A stretch of DNA of 64,000 bases from JACCYI01 sp963828075. Its GTDB lineage: Bacteria; Actinomycetota; Thermoleophilia; Solirubrobacterales; Solirubrobacteraceae. The notes under the pieces are model-generated. The model worked only from the letters and a program-made list of their open reading frames with translations, did no database searches and was not told the origin of the DNA. Below are positions 44,164 to 55,132 of the stretch, piece by piece; positions within the stretch are counted from its first letter, which is position 1, and the number at the start of each line of letters is the position of its first letter. The DNA lies in contig CAWHDH010000017.1 in assembly GCA_963828075.1 (NCBI GenBank), forward strand, positions 1,116,001-1,180,000. Reading direction: 5' to 3'. Both the position numbers and the translations under genes were made by a program.

Positions 44164-44209
44164 GTCGCAGGGGTTCGACGCCGGGGCGCCCGGCCCTCGC
44201 CGGCGCGGG

Positions 44210-45502
44210 TCAGCGCACGCAGCGGCGCGGCTTGCGGATGCCGGGCGGCAGGCAGCGCGTGCTGTCCGTCGGAGCGCCCGACGCCCGCATCTTCAGCGTG
44301 ATCAGCTTGGTGCTCGCACCCTCGGCGAACAGCTTGACCTCGATGCGCGCGCCGTTGGCGAGCGGCCTGCCGTAGCGGCGGAGGTTGACGCGACGCTTGT
44401 TGCGCACCACCGACTTGCCCTTCGGGCATCCCCCGCCGACGCAGCGCGACTCCACCCGCGTGCGCGCCGCGAGGTCGTTCACGACGAGGCTGGTGAACTG
44501 CGTCCGGCCCGCGACCCGCCGCCACACGAAGTCGACCGAGCCGTCGGCGCCGGGCAGGTCGGGTGGTGTGAAGCGCGCGATGCGGTTGGCGGCCGCCTTG
44601 ACGAACCAGACCGTGCGGCCCGGGCCGGCGGCGATCCCCCACGGTTTGCTCGTGGCGCCGACGCTGAACTCGGTCACCTCGCCGGTCGTGGTCACGCGCG
44701 CGATCCGCCCCCCGATCAGCTCGGTGAACCACATCGAGCCGTCGGATCCGGCGGTGATGCGCGAGGGCGTGCCGCCGGGCGTGATGCCGCTCTGGAACTC
44801 CGTCACGCGGCCCGCGGTCGTTACGCGCCCGACCCGGTCGCCGTCGTCCTCGGTGAACCACAGGGCGTCGTCGGGGCCGAGCGCGATGCCCTCCGGCCCG
44901 CTGTCGTTGGACGCCCCGAACAGGGAGATGATGCCCGCCGGCGTGATGCGCCCCACCGAGTCTTGCACCGGGACGGTGAACCACAGATTGCCGTCGCGCG
45001 CGGCGACGATGCTCACCGGATTGCCCCCGCCCGGGATAGGGAACTCGGTGATCGACCCGGCCGGCGAGATCCGCCCGATGCGCCCGAGCCCGAACTCGGT
45101 GAACCACAGCGCTCCGTCCGGGCCGGAAACGATGCCCCGCGGCTCGCTGCCGGCGGGTGTGGCGAACTCGGTGATGGCGCCCTGCGTGGTGACGCGCGCG
45201 ATCTTGTCGCCGTCGCGCTCGGTGAACCACAGCGCCCGGTCGGGCCCGGTGGTGATCGTGTCGGGCGCGGCGGCGGGCGTCGGCACGCCGAACGTCGTGA
45301 TCTTTCCGGTCGGCGTGATGCGCCCGACGTAGTTGCCCGCGCCCTCGGCGACGAACCACATGTTGCCGTCGGGGCCGGGCGTGATCGAGGCCGGCGTGCC
45401 GGGCGGCGGCGTGAACTCCTTGACCTTCGGGCGCGACTGCCCGGACGCCGAAGGGACCACCGCGAAGGTCACCAGGAGGAGGCCGAGCACGATCCTGCGC
45501 AT
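44210..45502 (-). CDS. Exported Vgb-like beta-propeller protein
   Basis: 430 aa with signal peptide (VLGLLLVTFAVVPSASG). At least seven repeats of the form GPDGALWFTE-x-GRIGRI, the signature of the virginiamycin B lyase-like propeller. The C-terminal 100 residues are a separate Cys-containing domain (RVESRCVGGGCPKGKSVVR). Whether it is a lyase is doubtful, since many such proteins lack that activity; a secreted binding or lactonase-like role is equally possible. Confidence 0.82.
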   Translation of the reverse strand: MRRIVLGLLLVTFAVVPSASGQSRPKVKEFTPPPGTPASITPGPDGNMWFVAEGAGNYVGRITPTGKITTFGVPTPAAAPDTITTGPDRALWFTERDGDKIARVTTQGAITEFATPAGSEPRGIVSGPDGALWFTEFGLGRIGRISPAGSITEFPIPGGGNPVSIVAARDGNLWFTVPVQDSVGRITPAGIISLFGASNDSGPEGIALGPDDALWFTEDDGDRVGRVTTAGRVTEFQSGITPGGTPSRITAGSDGSMWFTELIGGRIARVTTTGEVTEFSVGATSKPWGIAAGPGRTVWFVKAAANRIARFTPPDLPGADGSVDFVWRRVAGRTQFTSLVVNDLAARTRVESRCVGGGCPKGKSVVRNKRRVNLRRYGRPLANGARIEVKLFAEGASTKLITLKMRASGAPTDSTRCLPPGIRKPRRCVR

Positions 45503-45719
45503 GGCGGGCGATACAACCAGAAGCCGCCGGCGAATGCCATACGGCGGTGCGCTCCCGGACCCGCCTTCACGAGCCGTACGGTCGCTCCGACGAACATCCG
45601 TCCAGTCTCCCGGCGATCACGACGGTCATCGCGAGCCGATGACGATGCCATCTGGATGATCCGGGCCCGGTGAAGGATCCGGCCTGCCGATCCGTGCAGG
45701 ACCTATTCAGGGGTCGGCC

Positions 45720-46223
45720 GTGGTGAAGCGTCGTTGGCTGGGGATCGCTGCCGGGCTCGCGTTGGCCGTCGGCTCGCCGGCAGGTGACTCCGCCGCCCAG
45801 GCGGGACCGCCGCCGGCGCCGGCGCCGAACGACGAGCCGGCGCGCTCGAGTTGCAGCAGCCCGAGCAAGGTCCAGAACATCGGCTTCAGCGCGACGAAGT
45901 ATCCGCGGATCAAGGCGCACGCCCTGGCGGCGATCCGCAAGGGCTGGCCACGGACGCTGGTCGTCAACCGGCCCGGCGCCGACCCGCGGCGCGATCGGCT
46001 CCTCCGGGACATGCCCACGCGCGAGGGCAGCGACCGGGACGAGTACCCGCCGGCTGTCGGCCGTGGTGTCGGGAAGGGGCTCACGAAGGGCTCGGACCCG
46101 ATCGGCTGGAAGGCCGATGTCGCGTACGTCGATCGCTCGGAGAACCGCTCCCACGGTTCCCGGCTGGGCATCAAGCTCAGGCGGTTCTGCGACGGCGTCA
46201 AGTTCCGCTACGCCTGGTACTAG
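45720..46223 (+). CDS. NucA/NucB-type secreted deoxyribonuclease
   Basis: 167 aa with a signal peptide (LGIAAGLALAVGSPAGDSAA) and a NucA/NucB domain: KYPRIKAHALAAIRKGWPRT, DRDEYPPAV (catalytic region), KADVAYVDRSENRSHGSRLG. Family members are extracellular nucleases linked to sporulation or biofilm dispersal in Bacillus. GTG start. Its stop lies one base before the left attachment repeat, and the attachment repeat supplies a terminator, so it is a host gene adjoining the integrated element. Confidence 0.83.
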   Translation: MVKRRWLGIAAGLALAVGSPAGDSAAQAGPPPAPAPNDEPARSSCSSPSKVQNIGFSATKYPRIKAHALAAIRKGWPRTLVVNRPGADPRRDRLLRDMPTREGSDRDEYPPAVGRGVGKGLTKGSDPIGWKADVAYVDRSENRSHGSRLGIKLRRFCDGVKFRYAWY

Positions 46224-46224
46224 C

Positions 46225-46283
46225 CGAAAGGAAGAAACCCGCCGGGCAGGCGGGTTTCTGAGGTACCGCTACGGGGATTCGAA
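46225..46283. repeat. Left attachment repeat (attL), 59 bp
   Basis: Identical to 62763-62821, starting CGAAAGGAAGAAACC and ending ACGGGGATTCGAA. It carries the tRNA-Glu 3' part (equivalent to 62802-62821) and the tRNA terminator. The identity breaks at 46284. Confidence 0.92.
46235..46257. terminator. Intrinsic terminator in attL
   Basis: AAACCCGCC-GGGCA-GGCGGGTTT, 9-bp stem with A/T ends on both sides, so it can work for the nuclease gene on the plus strand and for the tRNA side on the minus strand. Confidence 0.8.
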
Positions 46284-46378
46284 GCCGACACATCGTGGCT
46301 CTACCGCGCCAAGTTTGGCTCTAGCCCTTGCGATTGCACGTCGGACGGGGGTCCCAAAGGGGTCTAGAAACGGAGGTT

Positions 46379-46398
46379 CATTGTCGCGCATTGTCGCG
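46379..46398. repeat. Tandem CATTGTCGCG, candidate integrase arm sites
   Basis: Two adjacent copies of CATTGTCGCG, 96 bp inside the left end. The same motif occurs next to the right end (62732). Spacing and terminal position fit arm-type binding sites of a tyrosine recombinase. Confidence 0.45.
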
Positions 46399-46420
46399 CG
46401 CGAGAGCGTAGGCTGTCCAT

Positions 46421-47616
46421 ATGGCCGAAGGCATCGATGTACGTCACTCGAAGAAGTGCCGATCGCGTGAAGGAGGGCGCTGCAACTGCACGCCGACCTA
46501 TCAGGCGCATGTCTGGGACGACGCCCACAAGAAGCGGATCCGCAAGACGTTCCCCACGCAGGCCGCGGCCCGCACGTGGCGACAGGATGCGCTGATAGTT
46601 CTCCGCAATGGGGGCTTCACCGCGCGCCCTACTAAGCCCACGCTGGCGGTGTACGCCCCATCGTGGCTGACGGGCGCGCAGGATGGGACGATCGCCAACA
46701 ACCGCGGGGAGCGCTACAAGCCCTCCGCGCTCCGAGGCTATGAGCGTGCGCTGAGACTTCGCGTCCTGCCGAAGCTGGGGCACCTGCGACTCGACGAGAT
46801 CACGCGCAACGACGTCCAAGACCTGGCCGACGAGATGGCGGCGCAGGGGCTCACGCGCTCGACGATCCAGAACACGCTCAACCCGTTGCAGGCGATCTAC
46901 CGACGCGCGGTCCGGCGCAACGTCGTGGACACGAACCCGACCGCTGACGTAGAGCTACCGCGCGAGCGGCAAGAAGCGCGACCGGATCGCCGACCCCGAC
47001 GAAGCAGCGCAACTGCTCGCCGCGCTACCGCCTGAGGATCGCCCCGTTTGGGCTACCGCGATGTACGCCGGCCTTCGCTGCAGGCGAGCTGCGCGCCCTC
47101 AAGTGGACGGACGTCGATCTCGCCGGCGGCGTTATCCGGGTCGAGCGCGGGTGGGACGACGTCGAGGGCGAACAGCGAAGGCAAGACCAGAGCGGCGCGG
47201 CGCAGCGTTCCGATCGCGGCCGCCCTGAGGGATGTGCTCGTGGAACACCGCATGCGCCAGAACTGGCCGGATACCGCGCTTGTGTTCGGTGCCACCCCGA
47301 CGACGCCGTTCTATCGCTCCACGGTCCGCGCACGCGCTCTCGCGGCATGGAAGCGGGCGGGGCTCAATCCGATCGGGCTCCACGAGTGCCGCCACACTTT
47401 CGCCAGCTTCATGATCCACGCCGGGGTCAACGCGAAGGCGATCAGCACGTGGATGGGTCACGCCTCGGTGACCATCACGTTCGACAGGTACGGGCACATG
47501 ATGCCCGGGGGCGAGGCTAGGGGGCCGCCCTGCTCGACTCCTACCTGACGCGTGCGACGACGAGCGTGCGACTGGCGGCGCTGGACAGCGAGCCGCTGCT
47601 CACGGACCCGAGTTGA
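46421..47616 (+). pseudogene. int: Tyrosine recombinase (phage integrase), frameshifted
   Basis: Site-specific recombinase expected to have inserted the element in tRNA-Glu. The N-terminal half is intact: an AP2-like arm-binding region (YQAHVWDDAHKKRIRKTFPT) and the SAM-like core-binding domain (NRGERYKPSALRGYERALRL). The catalytic domain is spread over several frames: YAGLRCGELRALKW (Arg), LHECRHTFASFM (H-x-x-R), WMGHAS and FDRYGHM (Tyr). Frame changes occur near 46965, 47083 (an extra A in TGCAGGCGAG), 47176 and 47513. The restored frame ends at 47616. All catalytic residues are present once frames are joined. Confidence 0.85.
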
Positions 47617-50600
47617 GGCCGCGGAGCATCCGGTCGATCTCCTTGTCTGACAGCGACGGCGCGGCTGCTTCAGCGCCCTTGAGCATCCGATCAACCTCAG
47701 TGTCCGGGATGGCGCCGCTCGCGCTCTTGCCCTGCGGCGAGATGAGGTAGGTCGGCCTGGAACGGGTCGAACACCCGCCGCGGGCCGCTCATCGTCTCCG
47801 ATCCGGGCTTCACCTTCGGGCTCAGCACGTTGGAGTCGGCATAGCCGGTGCCGCCATCCTCAAGCAGTCGCCGCACGGTCGCGAGGTACGGCGTCACGGA
47901 CTCAAGCGCGGTGTTCGCGACGATGCCCGGCAGGCGCCCCTCGTGGCTGCCAGTCGGGTTCTCCGCGGTCGGCCTGAGCTTGAGATCACGGCCGAACGGG
48001 TCCTTGCCGGACGCCGCCTTCATCGTGCCGCCGACTGCGGAGTGAACTGCGACGTCGCCGCCGTGAAGCTCCCGCCGCCGGCGACATCCGTGGAATAGGC
48101 CCCACGGCGTGTAGCGGGCGACGTCGACCACGCCGCCGTCCTTGCGGCGGATGCCGTACCGCAGTGACCCCTCGGGGAGGTCGGCGTGCGCGGCCTCCCA
48201 TTCCTTCGCGACGACCTCGCTCGTCTTGATGAGGAGCGCGGTCTGGATCGAGCGGTGCGCCGGCATCGTCCAGAGCACGAACCGCGCCGCGTTCAGTGCC
48301 CACGGAAGGAACGGCATCGGCCCCTGAATCCACGGGGCGGAGCGTCGGGCTGAACCCGTCGTACTTCCCGAGGAGCTCGTGCTGCATCCGGAGGAACCGC
48401 TCCTGCGTCGGCGTGTTCGTGAGCCCGCGCGCGACCTCATCGACGGCGCTCTGCCCGAGCCGGATGGTGTCGATCCACGAGCCCGTGAAGTCGCGGACGT
48501 CGGCGCGGACCTGATGACCGAACGCGGTCCGCTGCGCCGGCCCCTCGATCATGGTCCGGTTGACGCGGAAGAACTGCTCAAGCGGCAGGAGGAGCTTGGA
48601 GAGGATCGTCCCGCCGAGCTCGGCCATCTGCGACACCGCGGGCAGCTTCTTGACGAGCCGCGCGTACCGTGCCGGGCCGAGCACGTCCTCGAGCGTTCGG
48701 CGGTTCGTCGCGCCACGCCGGCCGATGAAGAGCCCGCCGAACTGCTGCGCCTCGATCATGCGCGCCGCCTCGCGCATCCCCGGATCCCCGGACCGCTGCA
48801 TCGTCTTCATGACCTTGCTCATCGCGCGGAGGTCGGCGGCCAGGCCGAACACGTTGATACCCGACCCGACGCCGGGCAGGCGGATGAGGTACAGCTCCAC
48901 GATGTTGCCGGTGAGCCACCGCGGCTGCGGGAGCACGGCCATGCGGAACGGCCGGTTGAGGAGTTGGAACGCGCGCTCGATCGACCCGGCCGGGCGGAGG
49001 TGCTTCTCGAGCCGCTCGATCATCGCCGCCGGGGGCATCAGCACCACGTTGCGCTCACGGCCCGTGGCATCGCGGACGATGCGATCGGCGAGCAGCCGCT
49101 GCCCGAGTCCGTCCATCGCGCCAGGCCCTTGGAGCTCCTCACGGATGATCCGCTTCGTCTCGTCGTCCAGGCGCGCGGCGTAGGCGCGCACCGGCATCAG
49201 CCGCTCGCCCGTGTCGGAGTAGACCCGCTCGGCATGCTCGAGCGCCTCACGGGCGGTGAAAAAGCCACCCCGGGCCGCGATCTTCGCCTCGGTCTTGGAC
49301 AGCGCGCTCGCTGCTCGGCCTTCGCGGCGGCCGGGTGCTTGAGCCCATGCTCGCCGATCGTCTTGTCGAGGTGCTGCGCCTTCGTGAGGTGGACCTTCTG
49401 GCGGACGCCCTGAACGCGTAGGAGCTCCGCCGACGCCTCCGTAGCGCCCTTCCGGTACGCCTGCCCTGTCCGTGTCTCCCCAGCGTCCAGGACAGGCCGG
49501 GGAGCCCGGCCGGAACTGCGCGTGGAACGCACGGCCACCCGGGGCGCGATGCGGCAGATAACCGACCGTCTCGGGGTCACGGCCACGAGACCGCAGGAAG
49601 TCCTCGACCTCCCGGTTTGAGAGGAAGGTGCCGTCGTCCTTGCGGATCCCCTCGCGGATCGGCGGCTTCTTCACCCCCTTCGCGGAGTCCGCCGCCTTGC
49701 GCGCCGCCACCGCAGCCTGCGCATACTCCCCGCGCTTCGCCTTCAGAACCCTGTCGATGCCGGCCATCTCACCCATCCGCCTAGCCTCGCCGGCCGTTGT
49801 CGCGAGCACCCGGACATGGCCGCCCGACCGCTTCGCGTACGCCTGCGCATCGCGGCGCGTCCCGAACCGCCGCGACCCGACCGCATACGTGCGGACCGGG
49901 CCACGCGCCGCAACTTCACGGCCACGCGTCACCCGCTGCTCACCCACGACGCGCGCGCGGCGCCGCTCAAGCGACGCGATCTCCTCGGCCAGTCGGCGCT
50001 CTCGCTGCACTGCGCTCGCCGAGGCGCGCTGCGCGAACTCATACCGGTTGACCTCCCGCGGGTCACGGCCGGACACCGCTACGCGTCGGTCCCGCGCCGC
50101 CTTGACATCGGCCTGTGCGGCGCGTCGTGCGGCCGGGGTCTTCACCGCCTCAAGCCGCGAACGAGCGTCACGCTCAACCTTGAGGCCCGCCGCCTCAAGC
50201 CGTCCGTGCTCCTCCACCGAAACGTGTCGGCCCCCGAGGTGCTCGACCATCGGCACCGTCAACCGCGACCTGTGCGCTGCCTCCGGCGACGCGACGACCC
50301 CGGCCTTGACGTTTTCGACATCCGCGCGGGTCAGCCGCCGGCCGTGCTCGATGCCAGCCGCGGCGATCTTCTCGGCCTGCGCCAGCACCTTCGGGCTCGA
50401 GAGATCCGGTCGTACGTCGCAAGCCGCTGACGGGCTGCCGTGGACTTCCGCGGAGTGCCGGTGCAGGTCGAGCTCTTGCACTGCGTCGTGATCGGCAAGC
50501 CGCTTCGCGAGACGGGCGCGCGCCGCGCCGACATCGGCCTTGAAGTGCTTCGCAGTGGTGATCGTGCCCTCCGTGACCATCGCGACGACGTCACGCGCGA

Positions 50601-51970
50601 ACCGGCCTCGGACACCCGGCATCGGATCCGCAGGCAACCGACGAACCCGCGCAGCGACCCGCGCGCGACGGGCCTCCCCGGGGGGTCCGCACCCTGAGCT
50701 CGGGCTGCTCGCGGGCCATCCGCTCATCCGCGTTCGCGCGACCCGCGATCATGTCGGCACGCCGACGCGCAAACCGCTCCTGCTCAGCTACCGTCGCCTT
50801 GAGCACCGGCACCCGCCGGCCACGGGCCATCACCGTCACTGGCGTGCCATCCGCCCGTAAGAACCCGGGTCCCGAGTCGCGTCCCACCCGGCCTGGGCGC
50901 CCTTGCGAACGAGTCCTTGGAGTAGGACCGCTGCACGATCGGCGCATCCGCAGTCGCTGCCCATCGCCAGCGGCGGCCGGACCGTCGACCCGAAGTCCGC
51001 GGCGCGCTGGCGCAGCCGCCCGCCGCCGCGCTTGCCGACCGTGCGCGCCACGCCGCCCGCGGTACGACCCGCGACCGCGCCGGCCGCCGACACGTCGAGC
51101 GCCGCGAGCAACGGATGCCGCACGAACTCCTCCGCCGCGCCCTTGAAGTCACCCTGCACCACGCGACCCGGCACCGACTCCGCGACGCCCTTCGCCACGC
51201 CCTTGCCGAGTCGCTCGAGTCGCTGCGTGTCTCCCTTCGCGGCAGCTTGTAGGCGCCGGCCGAGAGCTCGTAGCCGCCTACGAACGGTGACGTCGCGATC
51301 GCCTTGACGTCCCCGCCAATGTTCTTCACGAACCGCAGTCTCCGCCAACCCGGACCGCCCGAGCGTCGTCTGCGCCACGGCCTGCGCCAACGCGTTGGAC
51401 ACCGGCTGCAAGTTGATCGCCGCGGCCGTCCCCGGAATTTGCAACCGGGTCGGCCCCTTCCCCGGACGCACCACATCGCGCCCAGCGACAAGGATCGCCC
51501 GACCCGCCGCAACCCGCTGCGCCCGCGAGCCCTTGACCCCGAGCGCCCGGGCGGTCCTCTCGGCGAGACGATCAGCCTCAGCCTTCGTGTAGTGACGGGA
51601 CGCTGCGAGAAACTCGACGCTGCCGCGGGTCGGCCTTCGAGCTCGCGTTCGATCGCATCGCGACGCGCGAGCCGCTGCCGGCCAGTACCGCCCGGGCCGA
51701 CCGCCTGGTTGATCGAACGGGTGACGAGCTTCCGTGCCGCCTGGGTCTGCCGGCGCGTCGGGTTCTTGATGACCGGGACCTTCGGGGTTGGACGCTCAGG
51801 GAGTCGCGACTCGGCCTCGCGGACCTTCTTCGCCGCCTCCTTGCGTGGCTTCGCGAACGGCGCGCTCGGGGCGAACGGCGACGGCCGGGGGCTCGGCGGC
51901 CCGAGCTTGGGCTTCGGCTTCTTGGCGCTTCTTCGGCTTCGACCCCGATCTGGTCCCGGGCGGCGGGCAT
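47600..51970 (-). pseudogene. Giant element-encoded protein, about 1450 codons, frameshifted
   Basis: A coding region read from about 51970 down to a TGA at 47600 once at least eight frame changes are joined. It begins MPAARDQIGVEAEE and ends DKEIDRMLRGLNSGP. The middle is rich in Arg/Ala/Lys helices (AEEIASLERRRARVVGEQRV). The stretch near 48900-49000 has hydrophobic character (PRWLTGNIVELYLIRLPGVG) followed by INVFGLAADLRAM. Length, helical character and position suggest an ejected virion protein or a large polyvalent protein; I do not recognise a family. Its end overlaps the convergent integrase end by 17 bp. Confidence 0.6.
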
Positions 51971-53032
51971 CAGTTCTGGTGCTTCGCTCGCCCGCGGTTC
52001 TTGTCGAACGCGGCGGGGTTCTCCGCGATCGGGTAGCCGAGCGGCTTGATCTTGATTCCCCGCTCATGGAGCTTGCGGACGTTGTCGCGGCCGATCGCGT
52101 CGTTGAACACGAGATCGAGCGCGGCGGACGCGTACCGCTCGGGAAGCTTCGGAACCTCGGGAATGTCGTACGCCTCGCCCGTGGTCTTCTTGCCCTTGAA
52201 TCGCGGGCGTCCCCGGATGAGGAGTTCGGCGATCTCCGCGCGCGCTTCAACCCCTCGCGTTGCAGCCGCTTTGCCTGGGACTGAGCCTCGGCGATCTGGT
52301 CGGCCGCCTTGAGCTGCTGCGCGGGTGTCGCCCACTTCCTCGTGGTGGTCTTCGGCTTGGTCGCCTTCGGCAGCGGCTCCCCGGTGACCGGGTCCAGCCC
52401 ACGGTCCTTCGCCACCTTGCGCCCTTGCTCGGCCTCCCAGTTCTCTTGCGTCTGGCGCGCCGCGTCACGCTTGATCTTCCGCTCCGCCGCGTCGTCGCTG
52501 AGGTTCCCGAACTCGGTCTGGGCGAACAGGGCCGCGTCACGTTCGTTCGCGCCGAGTCTGCTCGAAGATCTTCTGCTTGTCCGCGCGGAGTCTGACCGCG
52601 GATGGATCGGCGCTGCTGGACGCTGCCGAGGCCGGCGTCAAGCTGACGCTGGACGAGATCCGCCGACGCGCGGGCACCTGCGCCGGCAAGCCGGGTCGTG
52701 GCGCCGGTCGATCCGACCTTCGCCGCCAGTCGATACGGGTCGGCCGCCGGCCCGAGCTTGGCCAACTCGGACACGAGAAACGAGTTCGCCTCCCCGGCCT
52801 GCCGCTGCGCGTCCCCGTAGATGCCCTGCATCCGGGGGACGGCCTGCTTCGCGTCCGCCTGGAGCATCCGGCCGGCAATGAACGCCTGCTCGGCGTCGGT
52901 CTTGGCTTGTGCCTCAGTCGACGCGAGCAGCGCCGCGAGCGCGCCACGCTGACCGCCGTAGCGCAGCTCAGCCGCCTGAAGCGCACGCTGCGCGACCTCA
53001 TCCTGAATCCGCCGCTTGCGAGTTGCCGGCAT
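51970..53032 (-). pseudogene. Unknown element protein, about 350 codons, frameshifted
   Basis: Starts MPATRKRRIQDEVAQRALQA at 53032 and, after at least two frame changes (near 52560 and 52250), ends PLGYPIAENPAAFDKNRGRA plus a short tail at 51970. Predicted helical, charged, no membrane segments. Begins one base inside the stop of the next upstream gene, so it belongs to the same late-type transcript as the giant gene. No recognised domain. Confidence 0.55.
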
Positions 53033-53274
53033 CAGGCCCTCCCCGGAGCGCGTTGGTTGCGGCGACGGGAGCCCCTGCCCGCCTCACGGATCGCCGTGAG
53101 CTGCATCCCCAATCGGCTCTGAAGTGCCGCGATCTCGGCGATCTTGCGTCTCAGACGGTCATGGTCGGCCGGGTTCATCCCGAACGCGGTCCCACCCTCC
53201 AGCATCGCGGCGAGGACAGATGAGGGCTCGCGTGCACCGCGTCTGTGGGGCTGGGAACGCCTGGTCGGCTCCAT
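53032..53274 (-). CDS. Unknown element protein, 80 aa
   Basis: Intact small basic protein; C-terminal half helical (DHDRLRRKIAEIAALQSRLG). Its start and stop overlap both neighbours by one or a few bases, in keeping with a tight element operon. No family recognised. Confidence 0.5.
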   Translation of the reverse strand: MEPTRRSQPHRRGAREPSSVLAAMLEGGTAFGMNPADHDRLRRKIAEIAALQSRLGMQLTAIREAGRGSRRRNQRAPGRA

Positions 53275-54195
53275 CAGATCCGTCCTCTCTTGCCCTGCGC
53301 GGTCGGGTTGGCGTAGCGACGGCGTCTCGTCGGCGGGGCGGACGGGTGCTGGGAGCCATACGTGAACGGCTGCGCGTACCGCGGACGCCCGGGAAGCGGC
53401 GGGAGTTGCCCCTGAGCCTGAGCCATCCGAATCTCGTTGACGTCCTTGCCGTACTCGATGTTCTCACGCCCGGCGCGCACGCCTGTTGTTTCGCGGTCCT
53501 CCGTCGCTCGGCGCAACTGCTCGATCAGTGAGCCCTTCCCGACGTCACGGTCCTCACCGAGCCGTGTTCCTGCGACGTCGAACCGGCCGAGCGCGGTGGT
53601 GCGGTCCTCGCCCATCCGCGTGCTCCCCGGTGGTGGAGTCGGCTGCAGGAGTCCCGTTGGTAGCCGGTGTCGATCGGGGCGCGGTCCAGGGCCTTGTTCG
53701 CGGTTCGCTTCGCCAACGCCTGGGCGAGCGCGCCGCCCCTGGAGACACCGGCCCGGTTCGCTCCCTGGGACTGCTGCCCGCCGAGCCGTTGATAGTTCCG
53801 CTCCAGCCCTTCGATGCTTCGCCCGTAGTCCTCGGTGCCGCGTCCACGGTCACGGAGGAGGTCGGCGAGATTGCGTCCGTAGCCCTTCTCGTAGTCGTCG
53901 CGGGCGAACCCGAGGTCTTGGCTTCCCCGGCTGTAGTCGCGGTCGATGGCGTTGTTGCCGAACCCGTAGTCGAACAGGTCCCGCTCCCCCGCCTTCCCGA
54001 GGTCATCGATCAGATCGTCATAGCCGCGCTGCGCGGACCGCTCGCCCTGATCGAGCGACGGGTCATAGGTTCCGTACGGCGGGCGTGTCGAATCGGCGGG
54101 ACGTACCGTCGCACCGGGCCGGACCCGAACCCCCCGGTCGTGCGAGTCACGGCACCAGCGAGCCCGGAGTTCGGCCGTCGTCTACGTCTCGGCAT
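53274..54195 (-). pseudogene. Unknown element protein, frameshifted
   Basis: Starts at 54195 (MPRRRRRPNSGLAG) and, after frame changes near 54070 and 53650, ends at 53274. The joined product is rich in Arg/Asp/Gly/Tyr repeats (GYDDLIDDLGKAGERDLFDY, RDDYEKGYGRNLADLLRDRG), resembling a long charged helical scaffold. No family recognised. Confidence 0.5.
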
Positions 54196-54470
54196 CGTTT
54201 TCCTCGTAACGCGCCTTCAACGCCGCGAGCCTGTCGCCCATCAACAGGCCGATCAGGAAGGCATCCATGACCCTCTCCGGCGCACTCAGGGCCCGATTCC
54301 CGATACGTGAGCTGTTGCTCGGCGCTTCGAAAAACCGCGGCCATGTCGAACCCGGCGGACTCGAGCACCTTCTGAAGGAAGCCCTCCTCGTCACCGGCCC
54401 ACTCAGACAAAACCGCAGCAAGCTCGAGGCCGGCCTCCTCGAACTCGGCCTGTCCGTACGCGGTCATCAC
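54182..54470 (-). pseudogene. Unknown element protein, one frameshift
   Basis: About 95 codons, start MMTAYGQAEFEEAGLELAAV at 54470, acidic and helical, switching frame near 54290 to end with AALKARYEENDAET at 54182. Overlaps upstream and downstream genes by 4-14 bp. No family recognised. Confidence 0.5.
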
Positions 54471-54727
54471 GCCGACCCTCGTGGCGGGGTCGAGAACTGC
54501 ACATACCGGTGCTCCGAGCCCACCAGTGCATACGCGAAGTAGAGGGTGTCCGGCTCGAGGCTTTGGAACGTCGCCCGCGCGTAGCCCCGGGTCGGGTCGT
54601 TGGTCATGGTCGCGGTGTCGACCAGCGCTCCGGACGGTGGTCCGGAGCGCATCACGCCTACACCCGGATAGACCTCGACGACCGTTCCCTCCGGGAACCG
54701 CCCGCTCGTGAGGTTGAAGGACACCAT
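54467..54727 (-). CDS. Small beta-rich element protein, 86 aa
   Basis: Intact; ATG at 54727, stop overlapping the next start (ATGA). FPEGTVVEVYPGVGVMRSG and DTLYFAYALVGSEHRYVQF suggest a small Ig-like or fibre-type beta fold. It resembles the product of 54869-55132 at the P-x-G-x-x-V-x-VYP motif, so the two may be paralogues. The 141 bp between them (54728-54868) have no sure gene. Confidence 0.55.
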   Translation of the reverse strand: MVSFNLTSGRFPEGTVVEVYPGVGVMRSGPPSGALVDTATMTNDPTRGYARATFQSLEPDTLYFAYALVGSEHRYVQFSTPPRGSA

Positions 54728-54868
54728 GGGCTACCCCCTGCCGTGTAGTCGAGGACGAACAGGCCGCTCATCCCCCGCGTGGCTGTGCAGACCCGCCGGC
54801 ATCACTCCGACTCCCCGCCCGCGGCTTCCCGCCACAACTGTCGCCGCGCCGCCCGGATCGCCGCCGGG

Positions 54869-55132
54869 TCAGACCTCGGCAGACCACTGATCGGGTCGTG
54901 CGGCTGCGGCAGACCCCGGCATCGTGTACCCGAGCGCCCGCCACTCCCCATTCGGATCGAACCCAGCCAGCCAGTACGGCGCGCCCGGAATCCCCCCGAC
55001 CGACACTTCACCGGTGGGCCCAACCGTCACCGACTTCAACGGCGGCTTCCCGGGACCAGGCCGGTGATCGAACACCCGCGGATAGACACCGACCTCAGCA
55101 CCCGCCGGCCAGATGTTCGCCACGTTCGTCAC
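54869..55132 (-). CDS. Small beta-rich element protein, 87 aa
   Basis: Intact; GTG start at 55132 overlapping the previous stop (GTGA). WPAGAEVGVYPRVFDHRPGP and GIPGAPYWLAGFDPNGEWRA are typical of small virion or host-binding beta domains, but no family is recognised. Past its stop the other frame continues DPAAIRAARRQLWREAAGGE, hinting at a frameshift there too. Confidence 0.5.
   Translation of the reverse strand: MTNVANIWPAGAEVGVYPRVFDHRPGPGKPPLKSVTVGPTGEVSVGGIPGAPYWLAGFDPNGEWRALGYTMPGSAAAARPDQWSAEV

Noticed and set aside
44210..45502. Calling the propeller a virginiamycin B lyase resistance gene
   Set aside because: Only the propeller repeats are seen; active-site residues could not be verified and most actinobacterial homologues are not lyases.
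43799..45673. 624-codon plus-strand frame
   Set aside because: Antisense to the channel and Vgb-like genes; composition is repetitive Arg/Gly/Asp with no fold signature.
46421..47616. Programmed frameshifting as explanation for the split integrase
   Set aside because: Four separate frame changes without slippery sequences, and similar breaks in most other element genes, argue against a programmed event.
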